Assembly: GCA_010030605.1 (NCBI GenBank)
Contig: RHCK01000072.1
Coordinates: 1-7,620 of the forward strand
Length of the DNA: 7,620 bases
Origin: Acidimicrobiia bacterium
GTDB taxonomy: Bacteria; Actinomycetota; Acidimicrobiia; Acidimicrobiales; Ilumatobacteraceae
Direction of reading: 5' to 3'
Positions 1 through 7,620 of the stretch are shown piece after piece. The first letter of the stretch is position 1; every line of letters starts with the position of its first letter. Position numbers and translations under genes: made by a program. The notes under the pieces were generated by a model. That model was not told the DNA's origin. It saw only the letters and a list, made by a program, of their open reading frames with translations, and searched no databases.

Positions 1-895
1 GGCCATTCGAGCGACGGCGCTGAATCGGGCCGACATCCTGCAACGCATGGGCGGTTACCCCGATCCGCGTCGGGGTTTGTCTTTGGAGATTCCTGGTCTG
101 GAATTCAGTGGTGAGGTTCGTGCCGTGGGCGAACGCGTCACCATGTGGAAGGCCGGCGATCGAGTGATGGCCATCGAATCCGGTGGCGCGTACGCCGAGT
201 TCATTTGCACGCACGAACGACAATTGATGGCCGTGCCGTCAACGGTGTCGCTCGCCGATGCGGCGGCCATTCCCGAGGTGTTTCTCACTGCCTGGGACGC
301 ATTGGTCCTTCAAGGTGGTCTCACGTCGGGCCGTTGGGCGTTGGTTCACGCGGGTGCATCCGGCGTGGGCACGGCAGCCATCCAAATCGCCAAGGCAATC
401 GGCGCGCGCATCGCGGTCACGTGTTCGTCGGGCAAGATCGACGCCTGCCGCGCTTTGGGTGCCGACCTGGTCATCGAACGATCGCCGAACGATTGGTTGG
501 CGGAGGCGACGGCGGCGGTTCCCACCGGATTCGACGTGGTGCTCGATGTCGTCGGTGGCGACGAGGTCGATCGCAACCTTCGGGCCGTCGCATCGAAGGG
601 AACGATCGTTCAAGTGGGTCTCATGGGCGGCGGGACGACGAACGTGAACGTTGGCTTGCTTCTCGCGAAACGAGCGCGATGGATCGGCACCACGTTGCGA
701 GCGCGTCCGATCGAGGAGAAGGCCGCGGTCACCCGTCGATTCGCCGCGGAAATGTTGCCTCTGTTCGAGAGTGGCCGGCTGAAGCCCATCATCGATCGTC
801 GTTATCCGCTCGAACGCATCGCCGAGGCCCACGAGGCCATGGGTGCCAACGCGAACACCGGCAAGATCGTGATCGATGTCGGAAACTTCGACTGA
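1..895 (+). CDS. NAD(P)H:quinone oxidoreductase, zinc-free MDR family (PIG3-like), 5' partial
   Basis: Cytosolic NAD(P)H-dependent reductase of the medium-chain dehydrogenase/reductase superfamily; by family, two-electron reduction of quinones or similar electrophiles. The reading frame is open to the left edge: codons from base 2 give ATALNRADILQR, the N-terminal signature of the PIG3/quinone-oxidoreductase branch, so the Met at 47 is internal. I estimate that under 30 codons are missing. A GroES-like domain follows (GLEFSGEV at about 98-121, then GDRVMA). The Rossmann nucleotide-binding motif HAGASGVG lies at 347-370 (AxxGxxG type). Later come DVVLDVVGG and, near the end, the family-typical RRYPLERIAEAHEAM. 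The catalytic-zinc ligands of alcohol dehydrogenases are not seen, as expected for this branch. The stop (893-895) lies inside the next gene, an overlap of 20 bp in a different frame. The physiological substrate cannot be read from the sequence. Confidence 0.93.
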   Translation, partial: AIRATALNRADILQRMGGYPDPRRGLSLEIPGLEFSGEVRAVGERVTMWKAGDRVMAIESGGAYAEFICTHERQLMAVPSTVSLADAAAIPEVFLTAWDALVLQGGLTSGRWALVHAGASGVGTAAIQIAKAIGARIAVTCSSGKIDACRALGADLVIERSPNDWLAEATAAVPTGFDVVLDVVGGDEVDRNLRAVASKGTIVQVGLMGGGTTNVNVGLLLAKRARWIGTTLRARPIEEKAAVTRRFAAEMLPLFESGRLKPIIDRRYPLERIAEAHEAMGANANTGKIVIDVGNFD

Positions 896-2816
896 CGCGC
901 CGTCGATACTCGGACGTGCGGTGCAGGTGCACCACCGTGGTCTCGACGGTTTACGAGGGATCGCGGTACTTCTCGTTCTTGTCTTTCATTCCGGACTCGG
1001 TTGGTTGCCCGGAGGTTTTCTCGGGGTCTCATTGTTCTTCACCTTGTCCGGGTACTTGATCGTCAATCTGTTGTTGGTCGAGGGTGAGCGCACGGGTCGC
1101 ATCAACCTGACCGCTTTTTGGGGCCGGAGGTTGCGGCGCCTGGCGCCGGCATCGTTGATGGTCATTGCCGCAACGGTCGGTTTTGCGACGTGGTTGAGTA
1201 CTTCCGTCGAGGCCGATCGCGTGCGCGGCGATGCCGCGTCGGCACTGGCGTACGTGGCGAATTGGCGGTTCATCACCGCCGGACAGTCCTACGACCAACT
1301 CTTCTCGTCGCCCAGCCCGCTCCAACATCTGTGGTCGCTTTCCATCGAGGAGCAGATGTACCTCATCGTGCCCTTCGTTGTGGCGTTGGTGTTCGTGCGC
1401 GGGGGTGGCCGCCGCGCTTTGGGGTTCATTTTCTTGCTCGGCACGAGCATCTCCGTCGTGGTGTCGATCCTGACGGACCGCCAAGACGTGGTGTACTACG
1501 GCACGCACACTCGTGCGGGGGAGCTGCTGTTGGGTGCGGTGTTGGCGTGTTTTCTCGGCCAACGATGGATGTCCTTCTCGCGAAACGTTGCGCGCGCGTG
1601 TTCATTGGCCGGATTGGCGGCCGTGGGTCTCATCATTCTGCTGGCCCGGATCACCGATGTCGGCTCGACATGGGTGTACGGCGGTTCCTTGGTCGCCTTC
1701 GCCGCATTGTCGGTCATTGCGGTGGTGGGCTCGATCGTTCCGGGTTTCACCGCTCGAATGCTCGGCTGGTCACCGTTGGTGTGGGTGGGTCGGATCAGCT
1801 ATGGCCTGTATCTCGTCCATTGGCCGATCATCGTCTGGTTGAACGAAGAGCGATTGGGATTCGGCGGTGCCGCACTCTTCGCCGTGCAAATGTCGGCGAC
1901 CGCGGTCGTCGCGGTACTCAGCTATCGAATGATCGAAATGCCGATTCGCGAACGACGTGTATTGCGTCGACCGGGCATCGCCGGATTCACTTTTGTGGCC
2001 GCCGCAGTTGGGACGTTTGCTGTATCCATGACTGTGTTGTCCACGGTCGAGGCCACCCCGGACAGCAAAGTCGAGGTTCTCACCACGCTTCCTCGCGCCT
2101 CGACGATCGCGCCCGTCCCGTCGGATGGGGTATTCGACGGGTCGGGGCCGATCAACATTTTGGTGATTGGTGATTCCACGGCCGAGAACATCGCACGAGG
2201 CCTCGCCGATGTTGGTGATCCTGAGATCGGTGTCATTTCCGGAGGAGTCTTGGGTTGTCCGTTGTTGCCGGCAATGCGGGTTCGAGACAGTGTGGTGGGC
2301 GAGCAGGACGTCACCTATTGTCCCGACGTCGAGAAGTTGGTCCTCGAATCGGCACCCAATGTTGACGTGGTGCTTGTGGTGGTGGGCCTCGCCAATCAGT
2401 GGGACTATTTGCCCATTGGCGGAGACGAATGGATCGACGCGGGCTCGCCGGAGCAGCGTGTCGCGCTCGACGGTCTGATGCAGACGATGCAAGAAAGTCT
2501 GAGTTCGTTTGGCGTTTCCACGCTGGTGCTCGAGGCGCCGGCGGTGAGGGACAATCCGGATTTGCTCGGCGACGACCCGGCCGCGATTGCGGCGTGGGCT
2601 CGAGTGATTCGTGCTTGGGACGAACGATGGTCGTCGGTTGGCGTCGTCCCGTACGCCGACTTGTTGAGCGATCCGTATGGCGAGGCCGGGCGAATCGAGC
2701 GACCCGATGGAGTACACCTCGACCGAGAGTTCGCGCGGGAACTCGCACGCACCTCGCTGATCCCGCGAATTCGTTCGGTGTGGGCCGAGGTTCGAAACTC
2801 GCTCAACTCACGGTGA
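876..2816 (+). CDS. Acyltransferase-3 membrane protein with C-terminal SGNH domain (OafA/YrhL-like)
   Basis: Integral membrane O-acyltransferase of 646 aa, by family moving acetyl or other acyl groups onto cell-surface polysaccharide or glycolipid. Residues 20-390 form the acyltransferase-3 domain with about ten hydrophobic segments. Signatures seen are GLDGLRGIAVLLVLVFH (22-38, with the invariant His38), FFTLSGYLI (54-62), RRLRRLAP (84-91), HLWSLSIEEQMYLI (151-164) and RISYGLYLVHWPI (306-318). A linker (about 390-425) leads to an SGNH domain: IGDST (431-435, nucleophile Ser434), the Gly-rich block around 456-461, VVGLANQWD (502-510, probable Asn block) and DGVHLD (611-616, Asp611 and His614 of the catalytic dyad). 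Cys461 and Cys482 could form an extracellular disulfide. Such fusions usually place the SGNH domain outside the membrane. The ATG at 876 overlaps the upstream gene by 20 bp and has no strong ribosome binding site, so reinitiation after the upstream stop is plausible. A GTG at 921 is a weaker alternative. The acceptor is unknown. Confidence 0.95.
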   Translation: MSETSTDAPSILGRAVQVHHRGLDGLRGIAVLLVLVFHSGLGWLPGGFLGVSLFFTLSGYLIVNLLLVEGERTGRINLTAFWGRRLRRLAPASLMVIAATVGFATWLSTSVEADRVRGDAASALAYVANWRFITAGQSYDQLFSSPSPLQHLWSLSIEEQMYLIVPFVVALVFVRGGGRRALGFIFLLGTSISVVVSILTDRQDVVYYGTHTRAGELLLGAVLACFLGQRWMSFSRNVARACSLAGLAAVGLIILLARITDVGSTWVYGGSLVAFAALSVIAVVGSIVPGFTARMLGWSPLVWVGRISYGLYLVHWPIIVWLNEERLGFGGAALFAVQMSATAVVAVLSYRMIEMPIRERRVLRRPGIAGFTFVAAAVGTFAVSMTVLSTVEATPDSKVEVLTTLPRASTIAPVPSDGVFDGSGPINILVIGDSTAENIARGLADVGDPEIGVISGGVLGCPLLPAMRVRDSVVGEQDVTYCPDVEKLVLESAPNVDVVLVVVGLANQWDYLPIGGDEWIDAGSPEQRVALDGLMQTMQESLSSFGVSTLVLEAPAVRDNPDLLGDDPAAIAAWARVIRAWDERWSSVGVVPYADLLSDPYGEAGRIERPDGVHLDREFARELARTSLIPRIRSVWAEVRNSLNSR

Positions 2817-4419
2817 CGTTGCGCGTGTGCCAGCCGGTCGCACCGTCGGGAGCGACACTCGTGACTTCGTCGGTCTGGGTGTAGCCACTCTTGTCGGTGG
2901 CACGCACCTGAATGGTGTGCTTTCCGCTAGTGGCGTTCCAGTCGATACTCCACAGGCGCCACGCGTCATCGGTGAGATCGTTGCTGAGCGTGGCCTCGAC
3001 CCAATCGCCATCGTCGACGCGCACTTCGACCTTGTCGATGCCGGTGTGTTGCGCCCATGCGACCCCGGCGATCTTCGTCGCGCCGGCCGCGACTTTCTCA
3101 CCGCGCCGTGGAACGTCGATCCGTGATTGTGTCTTGATGGGTGCCTCGCGCGCCCATCCGCGGGGAACCCAGTAGCCCTCGGCGTCCGACCACCGATTGA
3201 TTTCGATCTCGGAGATCCATTTCGTGGCCGACACGTATCCGTAGATTCCGGGCACGATCAGCCGTGCCGGAAAGCCGTGCATCAGTGGCAATGGTTCACC
3301 GTTCATGCCGATGGCCAACATCGCGTCACGACCATCGCGCGCCAGATCGATCGGAAAGCCGCACGTCCAGCCATCGATACTTCGGCTGAACAGTTGCTCG
3401 GCGCCGTCACGAATCCCGACGCGTTCGAGAATGTCGTTCAGCAACACGCCTTGCCACACCGCGTTGCCGATGTACGGCCCACCGATCTCGTTGGAAACGC
3501 AACAGATGGTGATGGTTCGTTCGACTTGGGTCATGGCCGAAATGTCGTCGTACGACAACTCGAGTTCGGTGTCGACCATGCCACTGATTCGCAGGCGCCA
3601 CGTGTCGAGGTCGACCGTCGGAAACGACAACGCGGTGTCGATGCGGTAGAAGTCGTCGTTCGGGGTGATGTAACTGGTTTCTTCGTTGTCGAGACCGGAG
3701 AAGTTCGCGTCGGCGGCCAGCGATCCGGCGTCATCGACGGCCGGCAAAGTTTCTGGTCGTTGATCCTCGACTCGATTCACGCGTTCTTCCTCGCCGCGGC
3801 GGGCCAGTGCCCCGACGATGATCGACCCGGCTCCCACCGCCGCGGTCGCTCGCACGAAACGACGACGATCCCATCCGATGGGAACTCGCGACGCGCGCGG
3901 GCGGTGTGCCGTCAGCCATCGAACGTTCAGTTGCCCGAGAAGAAACACGGTTGATGCGATGCCGATGATGGCGCCAACGAGGGGCGCAACGACGGAGACG
4001 GCACTCGACCCCGGGCGTTCGGCAGCCGACAGTGCGCCCACCACCGCGAAAGCGGCGATGCCGATGACGAGGGGCCACGAGGTTCGCCGACTCGACGAGC
4101 CGAGAACGAGCGACACCACCGCCAGAACGAGGATCATTCCCACGCGCAATGCCGTCTTGTCGTTGGTGCCGAACCAATCGATGGCCAACTCTTTCAACCA
4201 TCGTGGCGTGCGATCGATGAACGAACCGCCAACTGCATCGATCGGAGACGGGCGGTTGGCGATCGCAGCCACGAGCATCCCCGCGGTGACGGCCACCGCA
4301 CCGCTGACCAGGCCGGCCACGGCCGCGGCCCAACGGGGAACGACGAGCGAAGGAAGGTCAGGGTCGGCGCGACGAGGAGCCCGTGGATCGATCTCAGGGG
4401 TGTCGACGTCGGCGGTCAC
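2803..4419 (-). CDS. Membrane-anchored molybdopterin-dependent oxidoreductase, sulfite oxidase family
   Basis: 538-aa molybdenum-cofactor enzyme of the sulfite oxidase fold. N-terminal half: hydrophobic segments at about 30-55, 91-107, 115-131 and 140-162, then a basic loop with RRRFVRA (185-191, RRxFV twin-arginine type) before a fifth segment (about 191-207). Moco domain, about 245-410: NDDFYRID (254-261); ITICCVSNEIGGPYIGNAVW (303-322), where Cys307 is the likely Mo-thiolate ligand because it precedes the VSN of the actinobacterial CVSN signature; and GFPARLIVPGIYGYVSATKW (382-401). The C-terminal Ig-like Mo-co dimerisation domain is about 430-538. No heme-binding CXXCH or cytochrome b5 domain is present, so a separate electron acceptor is needed and none is nearby. 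The GTG start is the only usable one: the frame upstream has no ATG, GTG or TTG before the stop at 4465-4467. Its ribosome binding site is weak (GGCGG abuts the start). It begins 45 bp after citrate synthase, so cotranscription is possible. Sulfite as substrate is unproven. Confidence 0.93.
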   Translation of the reverse strand: MTADVDTPEIDPRAPRRADPDLPSLVVPRWAAAVAGLVSGAVAVTAGMLVAAIANRPSPIDAVGGSFIDRTPRWLKELAIDWFGTNDKTALRVGMILVLAVVSLVLGSSSRRTSWPLVIGIAAFAVVGALSAAERPGSSAVSVVAPLVGAIIGIASTVFLLGQLNVRWLTAHRPRASRVPIGWDRRRFVRATAAVGAGSIIVGALARRGEEERVNRVEDQRPETLPAVDDAGSLAADANFSGLDNEETSYITPNDDFYRIDTALSFPTVDLDTWRLRISGMVDTELELSYDDISAMTQVERTITICCVSNEIGGPYIGNAVWQGVLLNDILERVGIRDGAEQLFSRSIDGWTCGFPIDLARDGRDAMLAIGMNGEPLPLMHGFPARLIVPGIYGYVSATKWISEIEINRWSDAEGYWVPRGWAREAPIKTQSRIDVPRRGEKVAAGATKIAGVAWAQHTGIDKVEVRVDDGDWVEATLSNDLTDDAWRLWSIDWNATSGKHTIQVRATDKSGYTQTDEVTSVAPDGATGWHTRNVTVS

Positions 4420-4425
4420 CCGCCG

Positions 4426-4448
4426 ATTCTGCTTCGGATCGAAAGAAT
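4426..4448 (-). repeat. Imperfect inverted repeat between citrate synthase and the molybdoenzyme gene
   Basis: Read on the minus strand the 23 bases form ATTCT + TTCG, a 3-nt loop ATC, CGAA, a 2-nt GC bulge, then AGAAT: nine base pairs in two stacked stems. It fills half of the 45-bp gap and ends 6 bp before the GTG start of the downstream gene. No T-run follows, so it is not a canonical intrinsic terminator. It could be an mRNA-processing or stability hairpin, an operator, or chance. It may also partly occlude translation initiation of the molybdoenzyme. Confidence 0.4.
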
Positions 4449-4464
4449 GTGTCTGATCGTGCGC

Positions 4465-5763
<1,299 letters not shown>

Positions 5764-5794
5764 TTTCCGGTTTGGATTGTTCGGGCCGATTGCG

Positions 5795-5812
5795 CGGAGG
5801 CTTTCTCCTCCG
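5795..5812 (-). repeat. 6-bp GC-rich hairpin upstream of citrate synthase
   Basis: Perfect inverted repeat CGGAGG-ctttct-CCTCCG (plus-strand reading). It lies 63 bp after the stop of the carboxyltransferase gene and 31 bp before the ATG of citrate synthase, both leftward. No T-run follows on the minus strand, so it is at best a non-canonical terminator of the upstream gene. If the candidate promoter just upstream is real, the hairpin would sit at the very 5' end of the citrate synthase transcript and could stabilise it. The stem includes an anti-SD-like GGAGG on each strand, too far from the start to act as a ribosome binding site. Confidence 0.45.
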
Positions 5813-5821
5813 TTGAGCAGG

Positions 5822-5850
5822 ATAATCGTGACTGGAGGTCATCCCCACAA
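5822..5850 (-). promoter_or_regulatory. Candidate sigma-70-type promoter for citrate synthase
   Basis: Minus-strand TTGTGG (5850-5845) and GATTAT (5827-5822) are separated by 17 bp. The -35 element keeps TTG of TTGACA and the -10 element matches TATAAT at four of six positions. It is placed in the only sizeable non-coding gap upstream of citrate synthase, and the predicted transcript start would fall just before the hairpin at 5812-5795. This is a weak pattern match supported mainly by position. Confidence 0.3.
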
Positions 5851-5875
5851 CCGGCGCATGGCTCGACGAACGTTG

Positions 5876-7225
5876 TCAAAGGGGAGTGTTGTCGTGCTTG
5901 CGACCACGGAAGACCTCGCGTTTGTCCACGAGGGCATCCAGGGCGGCATTGATGGTGGCACGGGTGTCGGCGGGGTCGATCACGGCGTCCACGAAACCCC
6001 GTTCGGCGGCCACATACGGATTCAGAAGGCGCTCGGTGTAGTCCGCCTCGAAGGCGGCTTTCTCCTCGGGCGTGGCGCGACGTTGAAGGATCGCCGCGGC
6101 CTGTCCGGCACCCATGACGGCCAACTCGGCCCACGGCCACGCCAGGCACAGATCGTTGCCCATCTTCTTGGAGTCCATCACGATGTACGCGCCGCCGTAG
6201 CTCTTGCGCAGGATGATGCAGATACGCGGGACCGTGGCCCGTCCGTAGGCGAAAACCAGTTGTGCGCCGTGGCGAATCATTCCTCGCCACTCGAGATCCT
6301 TGCCGGGGTAGAAGCCCGGGGTGTCGACGAGTGTGAGAATCGGAATGTTGAACGCGTCGCAGAACGCCACGAATCGCGCGCCCTTTTGTGACGCCGGAAT
6401 GTCGAGAGTTCCGGCCAGCGCAACGGGCTGATTCGCCACGATCCCCACGGGTCGTCCACCCATGGTGGCCAAGCAGGTGACGAGGTTGCCCGCCCACCGC
6501 GCGCGCAACTCGAAGAAGTCGCCGTCGTCGACGAGCGCGGAAATGATCGTGCGCACGTCGTAGCTGCCCGTCGAGGACGCCGGAATCGCGTCACCCGCTT
6601 CAGGGGTCGAACGATCGGCGTCGTCATCGCTGTCCCAGGTCGGAGGTTCCTCGTCGCAGTTGTCGGGAAGATACGACAGCAAATGGGACGCGGCGGCCAC
6701 GGCGGATTCCAGATCGGGAGCAACGAGAGAGGTGGCCCCGGTGAAACGGGCGTGCGCGCCGGCACCGCCGAGTTCCTCGTTGTCGATGGCGATTCCGGTG
6801 AACTCGGTGACCATCGTTGGACCGGACACGAAGGCGTACGCGTTCTCGGTCATGATGACGTGATCGACGATGCCGAGAAGCAAAGCGGGCCCCGACACGG
6901 CGGGTCCGTCGACAATGAAGATCGTCGGAACCATGCCGGAACAATCGGTCAGTGCTTTGGCGGCCAACCCCCAACCGTGCAACGCCGAGAATCCCTCGCG
7001 AATGTCGGCGCCCGACGAGGCCATCACGGCCACCAACGGCAATCGTTCGGCCACGGCCGTGCGGGCCGCGGTTTCGATCATGGAGGACGAGTCCGATGAC
7101 AATGCGCCACGGTGAGAGTCGGCGGTGACCTCGAGCCACACGACGCGACGGTCATCGAGTTGTCGGACTTCGGCGCGAGCGACCCCGGGAACCTTTCCGC
7201 GCAAAACGACCGACGTCACGGGCAA
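5876..7225 (-). CDS. Acyl-CoA carboxylase carboxyltransferase (beta) subunit, short form
   Basis: 449-aa carboxyltransferase: transfers carboxyl from carboxybiotin to acetyl-, propionyl- or another acyl-CoA, giving malonyl- or methylmalonyl-CoA type products. It needs a biotin carboxylase/BCCP alpha subunit, which is not in this window. Two crotonase-fold halves are present. The C-terminal half is textbook: GRPVGIVANQP (257-267), ASQKGARFVAFCDAFNIP (278-295), LVDTPGFYPGKDLEW (299-313), RKSYGGAYIVM (340-350, second oxyanion hole) and LAWPWAELAVMGAGQAA (361-377). The N-terminal half is divergent: ASSGADIREG (69-78) replaces the usual DSGGARIQEG, and DGPAVSGPALL (106-116) replaces the GPCAGGAVY-type oxyanion loop. 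ELGGAGAH (151-158) and LLSYLPDN (182-189) are retained. Usual beta subunits are about 510-540 aa; the leading TARERI segment is absent. Start: TTG at 7225 has GAGG 8 nt upstream; GTG at 7219 is an alternative. It begins 10 bp after the LysR gene stop. Specificity (AccD versus PccB) cannot be assigned. Confidence 0.9.
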   Translation of the reverse strand: MPVTSVVLRGKVPGVARAEVRQLDDRRVVWLEVTADSHRGALSSDSSSMIETAARTAVAERLPLVAVMASSGADIREGFSALHGWGLAAKALTDCSGMVPTIFIVDGPAVSGPALLLGIVDHVIMTENAYAFVSGPTMVTEFTGIAIDNEELGGAGAHARFTGATSLVAPDLESAVAAASHLLSYLPDNCDEEPPTWDSDDDADRSTPEAGDAIPASSTGSYDVRTIISALVDDGDFFELRARWAGNLVTCLATMGGRPVGIVANQPVALAGTLDIPASQKGARFVAFCDAFNIPILTLVDTPGFYPGKDLEWRGMIRHGAQLVFAYGRATVPRICIILRKSYGGAYIVMDSKKMGNDLCLAWPWAELAVMGAGQAAAILQRRATPEEKAAFEADYTERLLNPYVAAERGFVDAVIDPADTRATINAALDALVDKREVFRGRKHDNTPL

Positions 7226-7233
7226 AGAGTACG

Positions 7234-7237
7234 CCTC
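7234..7237 (-). promoter_or_regulatory. GAGG ribosome binding site overlapping the LysR stop codon
   Basis: On the minus strand the LysR stop TGA (7238-7236) runs directly into GAGG (TGAGG). The SD core lies 8 nt before the TTG at 7225, which supports that TTG as the start of the carboxyltransferase gene. A ribosome terminating on the LysR gene would sit on this site, a layout that favours translational coupling. Confidence 0.5.
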
Positions 7238-7620
7238 AGAACGGCTTCAACGGGAATGCGTCCGCACCGACATGTACTCCGGGCTGACGAGCACCGCGTC
7301 CCGTCACCAGAGTTTGCGCGAGTTCGAGGGCCACCTGAGTGGCCGGTCCGGGTCGCGGTCGATTTCGTTGCACCCAGCCGACCACGCGACGTGGTAATCC
7401 GGGCACTTCGATGCGAGTGAAATCGCCCTTCAACCATCGGGGGATGGCCGTCGCCGGCACGATGGCGGCGCCGAAACCTTCGAATGCCAGCGAGGCCATC
7501 AGGCGCACACCATCGATTTCGGCTTGCACGGCCAAAGTGACGCCGTTGGCGTCGGCGGCGCGGTTGATGATGCGGCGCAATGCCGCCGAGCGCGGCGGAA
7601 GAAGCAGAGGGTGTTCTCCG
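7236..7620 (-). CDS. LysR-type transcriptional regulator, C-terminal effector-binding part (5' partial)
   Basis: The frame is open from the right edge to the stop at 7238-7236, so the DNA-binding helix-turn-helix half lies outside the window; the TTG at 7580 is internal. Codons upstream of it give LLLPPRSAALRRIIN, followed by a segment that fits the second lobe of a LysR substrate-binding domain: an acidic EIDGVRLMASLAFEGFGAAI run, then VPATAIPRWL. The family pattern is E-hydrophobic...LV..G.GIAILP, here GFGAAIVPATAI. The end, VVGWVQRNRPRPGPATQVA, matches the usual 'v.r......a..al...' tail. About 128 residues are visible of an expected 290-310. The ligand and targets are unknown. Most LysR regulators are divergent from their target operon; here the carboxyltransferase gene follows on the same strand after 10 bp. 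Confidence 0.82.
   Translation of the reverse strand, partial: GEHPLLLPPRSAALRRIINRAADANGVTLAVQAEIDGVRLMASLAFEGFGAAIVPATAIPRWLKGDFTRIEVPGLPRRVVGWVQRNRPRPGPATQVALELAQTLVTGRGARQPGVHVGADAFPLKPF

Noticed and set aside
145..1059. 304-aa plus-strand frame spanning the oxidoreductase-acyltransferase junction
   Set aside because: It is very rich in Arg, Gly and His, typical of an out-of-frame read of a GC-rich gene, and conflicts with two supported genes.
1770..2717. 315-aa open frame on the minus strand inside the acyltransferase gene
   Set aside because: Composition is dominated by R, H and D with no family signature, and it lies fully within a well-supported gene in the other direction.
3127..3954. 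275-aa open frame on the plus strand opposite the molybdoenzyme
   Set aside because: It is antisense to the conserved Moco domain and has no domain or ribosome binding site of its own. It is a codon-bias shadow.
6590..6660. Acidic low-complexity stretch in the carboxyltransferase (residues about 190-212) as a possible frameshift or insertion
   Set aside because: The frame is continuous on both sides, and beta subunits commonly have a variable linker between the two crotonase halves at this point.

Overview
The window is an ordinary-looking, high-GC bacterial chromosomal segment (low-to-mid 60s % GC by eye). It is densely packed with genes, has short or overlapping gene junctions, and uses GTG and TTG starts alongside ATG. 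Protein content suggests an actinobacterium: a carboxyltransferase (beta) subunit of the acyl-CoA carboxylase type, an OafA-like acyltransferase fused to an SGNH domain, and a multi-TM sulfite-oxidase-type molybdoenzyme with an internal twin-arginine motif. A deep-branching lineage such as Acidimicrobiia is my guess, but no marker in the window settles it. I see no tRNA, rRNA, CRISPR array, insertion sequence or phage gene.

Layout. Positions 1-2816 read rightward. First comes the 3' part of a zinc-free NAD(P)H:quinone oxidoreductase (PIG3-like MDR family), cut by the left edge. Its stop overlaps the start of a membrane O-acyltransferase with a C-terminal SGNH esterase-type domain by 20 bp. 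Positions 2803-7620 read leftward. In transcription order from the right edge these are: the C-terminal part of a LysR-type regulator (cut by the right edge), a short carboxyltransferase subunit starting 10 bp after it, a 112-bp intergenic region with a hairpin and a candidate promoter, citrate synthase, a 45-bp gap with an imperfect inverted repeat, and a membrane-anchored molybdopterin oxidoreductase. The two blocks converge and their 3' ends overlap by 14 bp with no room for a separate terminator.

How the genes relate. Citrate synthase and the acyl-CoA carboxylase subunit both handle acyl-CoA substrates in central carbon metabolism. The LysR gene is co-directional with the carboxylase subunit and may form a small operon with it. 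The molybdoenzyme follows citrate synthase closely and may be read through from it. The rightward pair may be translationally coupled but has no obvious functional link. I found no clearly new multi-gene system. The points most worth a second look are the membrane topology of the molybdoenzyme, the shortened and divergent N-terminal half of the carboxyltransferase, and the small structured intergenic regions.
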